This document shows, in pieces, positions 56,879 to 64,000 of a DNA stretch of 64,000 bases. Under the pieces are notes generated by a model that was not told the DNA's origin, made no database searches, and saw only the letters and a program-made list of their open reading frames with translations. Origin of the DNA: Pseudocercospora fijiensis CIRAD86 (taxonomy: Eukaryota > Ascomycota > Dothideomycetes > Mycosphaerellales > Mycosphaerellaceae). Positions within the stretch are counted from its first letter, which is position 1. Each line of letters starts with the position of its first letter. Location of the stretch: NCBI RefSeq assembly GCF_000340215.1, contig NW_006921532.1:11385501-11449500 (forward strand), given 5' to 3'. The position numbers and the translations under genes are program-made.

Positions 56879-58212
56879 CTACTCCCAATCATCATCACTA
56901 TCATCCTTGATATCTTTCTTCGGCTCTTTCGGACTGCCAGTCGCGCGAGACGTTGTTCCAGAGACGAGGTCATAACTCGCATCTGAATCGGCTACAGACT
57001 TGTTCTCGTCTTCGCTCCGTCGGGGCTCCTTTGGCTTCAGATGGTCGTTTGAGGTTGCATTGAGGGTCTTGGTGGACTCGGAGGCTTGCTTGTTGGCGCC
57101 GATGTTGGTGTTCGGCGTAGCAGACGCGTCTTCATCGTCGTCGTCATCCCAGGCAACTTCTTCTTCGGTTTCTGCGGCTGCACCTGCAATTCATGTTAGC
57201 TTAGCTTAGCGCAGCGCGAGGAAAGTCTCTTGAGCTCCTTACCCTTGAGCACCTCTTTCCGCTTCTGCTCTTCTGCCTCGATCGCTTTCCGTAAGAAGTA
57301 GTACCGCATCCAGAACATTCGGTAATCCACTTTCTCCGGTACAAGTTTCTCCATTGCTCGTCTGAGCTCCTCATACTGCTCCAAATCCTTTGCAATCGCA
57401 TCTGTTTGCTTCTCGACATCAAAGCTCTCTTGCCATGACTTCCACGCTCCACCTTGCGGATCATCGGTAAAGCTCGATGCAGAGCTGTGAATGGCGTGCA
57501 ATTGTGCATCTAACCTGGTAGTATGGAAGATCTTTTTGCCTGTACCAGGCTCCTGTGTCTCAAACAACACCTCCGCAGACGACCCATTGTAATTTTCGGG
57601 GCCTGTAATGGTCACGGCATCACGCAGGAAATTCCGCACATTGGTGCCGAATTTGAGGAGTGCTTCGTCCGCAGCATCTTCCGCTTTTTGTAGATCTTTG
57701 AGCTTGGCCGCACCGAGTGATCGCAGACTAGCGACGAGACTGCCGGCCTCTTTGACAATATCCACTGGCAGGCTCTCAGGCTTATCCTCGCCTTCTTTGG
57801 TCTGCTCTCCTCCCGCCTCTGCTTGCTTCTCTGCAGCCTTGTTTGGCAAAGGCAGAGCTTCCTCTCCGGGGACTGGCACTTCCGGCCCTGACGCAGCATT
57901 CAAGCTCAATCCTCTCGTTCTTTGCACGACTTGCTCTCTAAGACTTGTGAAGCCCTTCGTAGCCTGCTCACCCGCTTCCGTGGCCTCCTTCTGCAAGTCT
58001 TGGTAGAATGTTTCGCCCTGTTTGCGCGCTTGACTAAACCAGCCGCCGAGTTTTGCTCCCCATGGCGAAGACGATACCGCTTTGAATGCTTCTTGGAATT
58101 CGATATTGAGATTGGTAGCAGTTTGAGGGGTTGTGGAGGACGAGGATGATGCGGCTTTGGCTTCGTCGGGTGAGAGCGCTTCTTCTTGGATGTGGTCGTA
58201 TGCGACATCCAT
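56879..58212 (-). CDS. BSD-domain protein
   Basis: Two minus-strand exons, 58212-57243 and 57183-56879, with a 59-nt intron (GTAAGG...TTGCAG); 424 residues. A leader-free N-terminus is followed by amphipathic stretches (WGAKLGGWFSQARKQGETFY) and then the BSD domain at about residues 250-312, with the Phe-Trp signature in VPEKVDYRMFWMRYYFLRKA. The C-terminus is acidic and ends DDSDDDWE. BSD domains occur in TFIIH p62, synapse-associated proteins and yeast Dos2; the layout here resembles the Dos2/SYAP type. Function in filamentous fungi is not established. Confidence 0.85.
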
Positions 58213-59152
58213 TGTCGCTGATATGGACTGTCAATACTGGCTGAGTATCTGCTGGCTACGGTGTATGTATGTTTACGGTGTTACGGAAACGCCATAGAGC
58301 TGTGGAGAGCGGGACAACCAGGGAGCAGCGATGCCGAAACTCTATCTCCCTTGCCGAAAAGCAAGTGAGCAACACCTCCTTCTATATTCTACACCTATAG
58401 ACTACGCGTGTAACCTGTAACCACATATCTCATTGCTGAGCACTTCCTTTCTCAACCGAGTCGCACATTTTCGAGTGTGCACAAGTCAGGCAGCACAGGT
58501 TGTCCTCAACTCGGGACCATACTTGAACATCATCTGACACTCAGAATCCATCGCTAATGACGACAATCTAGATGCACTCGCCCAGATATATGGCATTTCA
58601 AGATAGGAAAGATTCAGCCGACGGGCCCTCAAATTTTGCCAGGAAATTCCAGTCTCGACAATCGTCAACATGCGGCAAAGAAATCAACTTGAGACCAGTG
58701 TTGCGTCGGTTCGGTAGGTGCAAATATTCGTGAAACGGAGGGTGAAGCTCGCTTGGTGCGGCGGCCCCCGATCCATATGCCCGCCGAACCATGCGCGATG
58801 TTTTCTGTATATTGTTATTTTCTTACCTTCAACGCTCTTGGCTGCGTCGACAAGCTTTCTTGACTTCGTTTCAAGCAGATGTCTTGCCATGTGGTCTGCA
58901 ACGTGGGCATCGAGCGTCAGAATATATTGCACTGCTGCAGAGAAGTCACATTGTAGAAAGATATAAAGATGCCCGAGTTTTCCGGTCCTTGTATCATTTC
59001 CTCTACCACAACAGTCTGCAGGTGAGCTTCTTCACAGCTATTTGTTCTTTTCTCTAGCGACTGGTCGCTTTGCCATTCCTTCATTGCACGCTCCTTCATA
59101 TCTAGACGCAGACCAAAATTTGAACGGCCGGTTCTCGCGGAAAACAACCAAA
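58213..59152. other. Intergenic region between the BSD gene and pectate lyase
   Basis: 940 bp with no supportable gene. Short minus-strand frames near 58690-58930 lack motifs. It contains the divergent promoters of the flanking genes. Confidence 0.45.
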
Positions 59153-60344
59153 ATGCAGTATATCATCCCAGCCTTTGTGGCGCTTGCCATCGGCGCCAAT
59201 GCTGCACCACACCAATGGCACTTCCCATCCGGCTTCCCAGTACCATTAAGTCCAGCCCCAGGTGCTTCCGGTCTTGTCCCAACTGGTACTGATGTCGCTA
59301 TGCCAACTGGCACTGGTGTCGCTCTGCCAACTGGCACTGGATTCCCAGCGCCACCGAGCTCCAACAGGACTGTCACTCGGGCTGCTGCTGACGATGACGA
59401 TGATGAGGACGAGGAGGAAGAGGAAGATTCTGGCAGCTCCTTCCCCTTCCCGACCTCCTCCAGCGGCTCTAGCGGCTTCAGCAACTCTACTGCTTCATCT
59501 GCTGGCAGCACCGTCACATCCGCTGCAAGCGTCTCTGACGCGAGCTCAGCCTCTTCCGGTGGCAGCCTCCCAGCCTCATCCGGTTCCTCTGCTCTCGATG
59601 CCGTCCAGACCATTGCCGCTGGCCAGTCTTTCGATGGTGGCATGGTCATGTACGACAGAGGTGTCGAGTGCACTGGCCAGGCTGAGGGTGGCAGCAGCGA
59701 TGCTGTCTTCTACCTTGAAGCCGGTGCCAGCATTTCCAACGTCATTATCGGTGAGGACAGACTACTTCAGTAGCTAATTTACGCTAACACACACGCAGGT
59801 CCAAACCAGGCCGAGGGAATCCACTGCTTCGGCGAATGCACCCTGAGCAACGTCTGGTGGTCTGCTGTTTGCGAGGACGCCTTCACAATCAAGGAGCAAG
59901 ATGCTGGCGCTACCACTACCATCACTGGCGGCGGTGCTTTCGGTGCCGAAGACAAGGTCCTCCAGCACAACGGTGGCGGCACTCTCTCCGTCTCTGGCTT
60001 CACCGTCGAGACCTTTGGCAAGCTCTACCGCTCTTGCGGAAACTGCGATGAGATGTTCGAGCGCCACGTTATCTTGGACGATATTACCGCTACCGATGGC
60101 AAGTCCCTCGCCGGTATCAACTGTAAGTCCAATGTATTGAAGACTCAGGCACAGTTCAGAAGCTAATATATTGACCACAGCCAACTACGGTGACACCGCT
60201 ACCTTTACTAACATCGTCGTATCCGGTATTAGCGATATCTGCGTTGAGTACGAGGGTAACGACACTGGCGAAGAGCCAGAGAAGACTTCCAGCGGTCCTT
60301 CCGACTACTGCATCTACTCCACTTCTGATGTGACTAGCTCTTAG
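59153..60344 (+). CDS. Secreted pectate lyase, polysaccharide lyase family 3
   Basis: Three exons, 59153-59750, 59799-60122 and 60181-60344, with 48- and 58-nt introns; 361 residues. It begins with a signal peptide ([17 protein letters not shown]). A Pro/Gly/Thr-rich stretch, a run of Asp/Glu and a Ser-rich linker occupy about residues 20-150. The PL3 catalytic domain follows: [57 protein letters not shown] and [22 protein letters not shown]3 enzymes cleave de-esterified pectin by beta-elimination with calcium and contribute to plant tissue maceration. The linker of about 130 residues is longer than in the minimal enzyme of about 240 residues. Confidence 0.93.
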
Positions 60345-60481
60345 AGCTTGACTCTGAGCTCAGGATGGCCTGCGTTCTATTCACGAGTTGTGTTGTTGAT
60401 GTAGACTTGTGTACCAGTATCTGTCAATATCAAATCATTGTGCTGCCGAGAAGTTTTCGCCTCTCCTGGCTGCTCTTCTCT

Positions 60482-61058
60482 CTAAACTGAAACTAAGTGC
60501 TTCTTCAACTGATGACAAGCCATACCCGCCCCTCCACCAAACTGTCCCTCCAAAACCCCCTCCCCTCCCTCTTCAACCCCCGAAAACACCTCACAAAATC
60601 CTCACTCCCAACCCTACTCTCCCTCAAATTCGAATCAATCAACCAATCCGCCGTCTCCCCCACAACCAACCGGAGTCCCATAATTCCGACTCCGAGTTTT
60701 CAAATCCCATCCCTTAAGATCTCGTTCCTAGAGACCCCATCAAACACTGTGCCTAAAGAAAGAGAATTTGTGAAAGCGAGGGGCGTGTTGATGAAGGCCC
60801 AGTCGTTCCGGTTAGTTCGCCGTTGCCGTTGAAGGTGAAGGTTGAAGCTGCGCGGGGTTTGTGGTAGTCGGAGGGGGTTCGGGGGGTTATGATTGTCAGG
60901 CCTTTTGAGGCTGTAGAAGAAGCTTTGGTGGTGGTGGTGGGAGTGGTGAGTTGAGAGATGTGGACGCCTGGGACGTCGAGGATTGTGTTTGTTGGGCCTG
61001 GGGTGTGGATGCCGGGGGAATAGCCTAGGTCGCGAATGCGTGGTGAAGGGGAAGCCAT
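60482..61058 (-). pseudogene. Peptidase S58 (DmpA/aminopeptidase) relic
   Basis: From the ATG at 61058 the frame reads MASPSPRIRDLGYSPGIHTP, TNTILDVPGVHISQL and ASTFTFNGNGELTG, the start of the DmpA family. A frameshift near 60810 is needed to continue with DWAFINTPLAFTNSLSLGTV. Further fragments (WLINSNLRESRVG; GAGMACHQLKK) appear in other frames before 60482. The part after the cleavage site, where the catalytic Ser lies in family members, is missing. Intact enzymes are about 400 residues and self-cleave into two chains; this remnant covers less than half. It is probably a dead gene. Confidence 0.68.
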
Positions 61059-62622
61059 TGAAATTTGAGGTGAGTTGTATGGAGATGTATCTGGCAGTCT
61101 GGTCATGTTTCTGCTTGGGCTCAAGCCTTAAGTAGGATTGTTTGATGTAGATCGGCGTCCATGAGGGAGGGGTACTTGATTGGCTGGGTGACTCATGGTG
61201 AGTGTTCATGTTCAGTGCTTGCATTTCCAAAGGCAGCGTAACGTCTATGTCAAGCTATGACTGTCCTCCATATAACATATGCGATCTTCTGTCATCTTCC
61301 ATTTGGCAGCCAGCTTCACGCGTCCGGCATTGATCTGATCAAGCTCCTGGAAAGGAACTCTCATGTCGTCGATGCATGCTGAACGATGCAAATGTCTTTC
61401 CGCAGACGATGTTTCAAAATTCTTTGTGACTTCTCCATATACATTGCTTGAACTCATCATCATCATCATCATCATGGCCGTAAACCGGAAGTCGGCATCT
61501 GTGGACCGCCCTTGGCGTACACAGCGACTGGAAATTCTGATTCTAGCCAATGCGAATTCGGAGTGAGGGCAAGATGTAAGTCTCGTGGTGTCTGGTAGGG
61601 GTTTGGAGTTGATACTTGTGAAGAAGTGCCATCTCGCATGGGTCCTCGGTGTTGAAGATTCTTGCATGCATACGGAAGGCGTCAGCCGGGTATAAAGCGA
61701 TCAGTCTCAGCATGAGAGGAAGAAGGCGAAGTAGCTGAGCGCCTCACCTAACCTGAAAGGCCCCAGTAAGACCGGCGAAATAGTTGTGGATATTTCAAGT
61801 CGAGAGTGCGTAGTTCGCGTCCAATGCTTAGAGAAAATGCTCATGAAACACTGGGATCGTGTTTCCGTGCTTAATGCCGTACGTTCTCCAGAACGTGCGA
61901 GTAGTCGAGCAGTATCGTGCAGAAACTTCTCGTGTCCAGTAGAAGGAAACAGATGTGAGTGCTCAGTTTTCGCCTTGCAGTCACTGCTCCCGTCTTGTGC
62001 TTGTAGATACTTGAGGAGAACCGAGCTGCACAGTGCATATTGTTCCGTGGACGCATCGAGTCGACTGAATGCGAACGTCAGCCACGCTCGAGTATTGTAA
62101 AATACTCAAGGTGCCAACCTGTTACTTTAGGCACTTGCACTCTCCTGCGATAGCACGCCTGGTCTTCGCAGCAACTGGCTTTCTTAGCATAGCACATTCG
62201 AGCTGGTTCGGCAAACGACAGCAGAAAAGGTCCATTCTGCTCCAGAATCCGGGCGTCTTCTCTAATTAGGATCTATCCTACAAGTTTCACGGACCTGCCA
62301 TGCTAGCAAGAGGATGTTTCTCTCCCAGCGAAAATCTTCCTGCCAAAGGTATGTGTACAATTTGCTCATCCCGAGCCAGGGAATGCTGTGCGCATCTCAG
62401 TATTCTTACAATTCGTGTCCCGTACAATCGTCCTCTCGTGATTCATCACTCCTGAGTCAACATCAGAATGCGATTCCAAGAGTATAAGTCAGGCGAAGAC
62501 TTACCGACGCGCTGTGCAAAAACAAACAGGAAGGGCTGGGGGGTCTGATGATGGATGCCAACGCAAAGAGGAATCTCAGGCGGGGAGCATTGGTCGTTCC
62601 AGGGGGTCATGTCGACTCTTTC
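61059..62622. other. Intergenic region, no gene supported
   Basis: About 1.56 kb of ordinary composition. Open frames here are short. A minus-strand one (61667-61245) is stretched by a (CAT)7 microsatellite read as poly-Met and has no motif. No RNA gene, inverted repeat or RIP signature was noticed. Confidence 0.4.
61455..61475. repeat. (CAT)7 microsatellite
   Basis: Seven CAT units in non-coding sequence. Confidence 0.92.
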
Positions 62623-63036
62623 TCAACCAGAGCCGGAGCTAGAGGCGCTACCTTGGCGCTGCTGTGGTTGACGAGCAGCTGGAGTGCGCGGCCGGTTGGA
62701 CTTGGACGACTTGACTTCCGCGACTTTCTCGCGGAAAGTCTGGCGGCACATTGGGCAGCGGCCTTGCGAAGACTCAGACTGCAGCCAGCCACTAATGCAG
62801 TGGGTGTGGAAGCAGTGCGAGCATTCGCCGATGACTGGCAATGATCAGTACATCGTAGACAGGAGCGCAATATGGATCGGACACATACGGATCGGACAGT
62901 CCTCCCCAGGGAATTTGCACTTGGAGCAAGTGCCTTCGAACTCGACCCGACAGATGCCACATGTATCGTCAGAGCCCTCCGGTAAATCCCACTTCCATGC
63001 GGCGACAGCGTTATAGGAGTTGATGGTGATCTTCAT
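62623..63036 (-). CDS. APC11: Anaphase-promoting complex RING subunit Apc11
   Basis: Two minus-strand exons, 63036-62889 and 62834-62623, with a 54-nt intron (GTATGT...TGCCAG); 119 residues. The N-terminus MKITINSYNAVAAWKWDLPE and the RING-H2 ligands in CGICRVEFEGTCSKC, ECSHCFHTHCISGWL and GRCPMCRQTF are those of Apc11. Apc11 is the catalytic RING of the APC/C ubiquitin ligase that triggers anaphase and mitotic exit by ubiquitinating cyclins and securin, together with the cullin Apc2. It has a Ser/Gln/Arg-rich tail of about 40 residues beyond the usual end (most homologues are about 85-110 residues). Confidence 0.94.
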
Positions 63037-63490
63037 CTTGGCGGCGGTGGATTGAGAATGCGTGGATCGACCAGCTTCAGTGGTGCACGATGTCCTGCTG
63101 TCGAGCGGCCACAGATGCTCTTGCTTCGATTTTGACGCCGAATTGTTGGTGGGTAGAACATCAACATCTGGGAAACGCGCCTCGAAGCTGGAGAACGCGT
63201 CGGGTTTGATCGGAGTTAAGCTTTCTCCGCTAGAATACGGGCCGCCCCGACCCCTCCGCAGGGTCCAAGCTCAAGCTTTGCGTCCTTGTATCCCTGCATC
63301 GCGTGACCGCAAGTCGGGCAAGAACGTTTCGTGAGAGCTGTTTGTCGCAAGAGCAAGGGAGGTGGTGGTTCGGCGATTCTCGTGCTCGCTCTTCTCCACC
63401 TCTCGCTGCGTCGGAACAAGGCCGCCTCTCGACAATGGCCGTCGTGTGGATGTCACAGTAAGCCGCTGAGAAGGAAACCTCATGGGCGTG
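63037..63490. promoter_or_regulatory. Divergent promoter between APC11 and the sulfurtransferase gene
   Basis: 454 bp between two divergent starts. No gene is supported inside. Confidence 0.45.
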
Positions 63491-64000
63491 ATGGCAACCA
63501 GAATCCTCCTTCGACGACCGACTCTCGCGAACAGCCTCAGGGCGCCACGATCACCTTTCAGCTCGCCCGCCATGATACGCTCCGAGAGCAGCTTTACTAG
63601 CTATCTCGTCACGCCAGCTCAGCTCGACAAGTCTCTGAAGAAGAATGCGCCATCACGATTGTCGACTGCACCCAAGACTATCCCAGTATGCGGATCTTGG
63701 TTCCTGCCGAATGATCCGGAGCAGAGAACAGGGTATGAGGTGTTCAAGAAAGCGCATAGTCCGCAAGCTCGATTCTTCGATCTGGACAAGATCTCCGATA
63801 CATCCAGTCCATATCCGCACATGCTTCCCAGCCCAGAGGTTTTCAGAGACGCAATGAGAGGGCTTGGCATTAAGCGTGATGACACTGTCGTTGTGTATGA
63901 TGCCGCGGAGACCGGCATATTCTCCGGGCCGCGAGTTGCCTGGACCTTTAAGGTGTTTGGTCATCCAGAGGTGCACCTGCTGAACAACTTCAGGCTGTGG
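63491..64000 (+). CDS. Mitochondrial-type sulfurtransferase (rhodanese/3-mercaptopyruvate sulfurtransferase), 3' partial
   Basis: From the ATG at 63491 the frame is open to the window edge (170 codons). The leader MATRILLRRPTLANSLRAPR is Arg-rich and acid-free, like a mitochondrial presequence; a second ATG at 63572 would give a cytosolic form. The first rhodanese domain follows: YLVTPAQLDKSL, KTIPVCGSWFLPNDPEQRTG, ARFFDLDKISDTSSPYPHML, MRGLGIKRDDTVVVYDAAET and GPRVAWTFKVFGHPEVHLLN. In two-domain family members the catalytic Cys is in the second domain, outside the window. These enzymes transfer sulfur from mercaptopyruvate or thiosulfate; Tum1-type members also feed tRNA thiolation. Confidence 0.88.
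   Translation, partial: MATRILLRRPTLANSLRAPRSPFSSPAMIRSESSFTSYLVTPAQLDKSLKKNAPSRLSTAPKTIPVCGSWFLPNDPEQRTGYEVFKKAHSPQARFFDLDKISDTSSPYPHMLPSPEVFRDAMRGLGIKRDDTVVVYDAAETGIFSGPRVAWTFKVFGHPEVHLLNNFRLW

Noticed and set aside
61245..61667. Minus-strand frame with a run of methionines
   Set aside because: The run is only a (CAT)7 microsatellite; no domain, signal peptide or homologous feature is visible.

Overview
The window looks like a chromosome segment of a filamentous ascomycete (Pezizomycotina). A plant-associated Dothideomycete is my inference, not something shown directly. The grounds are short GT-AG introns (48-90 nt, often with a CTGAC/CTAAC-like branch site), a UstYa/DUF3328 protein, a PL3 pectate lyase, a SnoaL/NTF2-like 'pathogen-related' protein, a Zn2Cys6-type regulator, and long blocks almost devoid of CpA/TpG. 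That last feature is the signature of repeat-induced point mutation (RIP, CpA to TpA).

Layout. 1-9.8 kb is gene-dense: GH31 glycosidase (5' end outside the window), UstYa-family protein, UV-damage endonuclease, an alpha/beta-hydrolase-fold protein without a Ser nucleophile, a small secreted Cys-rich protein, a MITE carrying a nested insertion, and exosome subunit Rrp43. 10.8-22 kb holds a Zn2Cys6-family transcription factor gene broken by a hAT transposon (8-bp target duplication), which is itself broken by a Ty3 LTR retrotransposon (5-bp target duplication). Both elements are RIP-mutated, and RIP-type nonsense codons also occur in the adjacent host exon. 23.7-25.6 kb is the pathogen-related protein gene.

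27.4-36.8 kb is a second nested, RIP-mutated block: a DNA transposon with 8-bp target duplication, interrupted by another Ty3-type element on the minus strand. 38.2-40.4 kb encodes a Pho85-type cyclin. 41.4-45.0 kb is a RIP-mutated Tc1/mariner-like element with DD34E transposase and a second long reading frame on the opposite strand.

45.3-64 kb is gene-dense again: Yta7/ATAD2 chromatin AAA-ATPase, a WD40 protein, an O-methyltransferase relic, a thioredoxin-like protein, a TPR protein, a BSD-domain protein, PL3 pectate lyase, a peptidase S58 (DmpA) relic, APC11, and a mitochondrial-type sulfurtransferase running off the window.

The genes do not form one pathway or a biosynthetic cluster. Housekeeping genes (RRP43, YTA7, APC11, UVDE) alternate with host-interaction candidates and TE islands. 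Many genes needed splicing to be read. Exon boundaries given here were deduced by hand from frame continuity, splice consensus and family resemblance; no database search was run.
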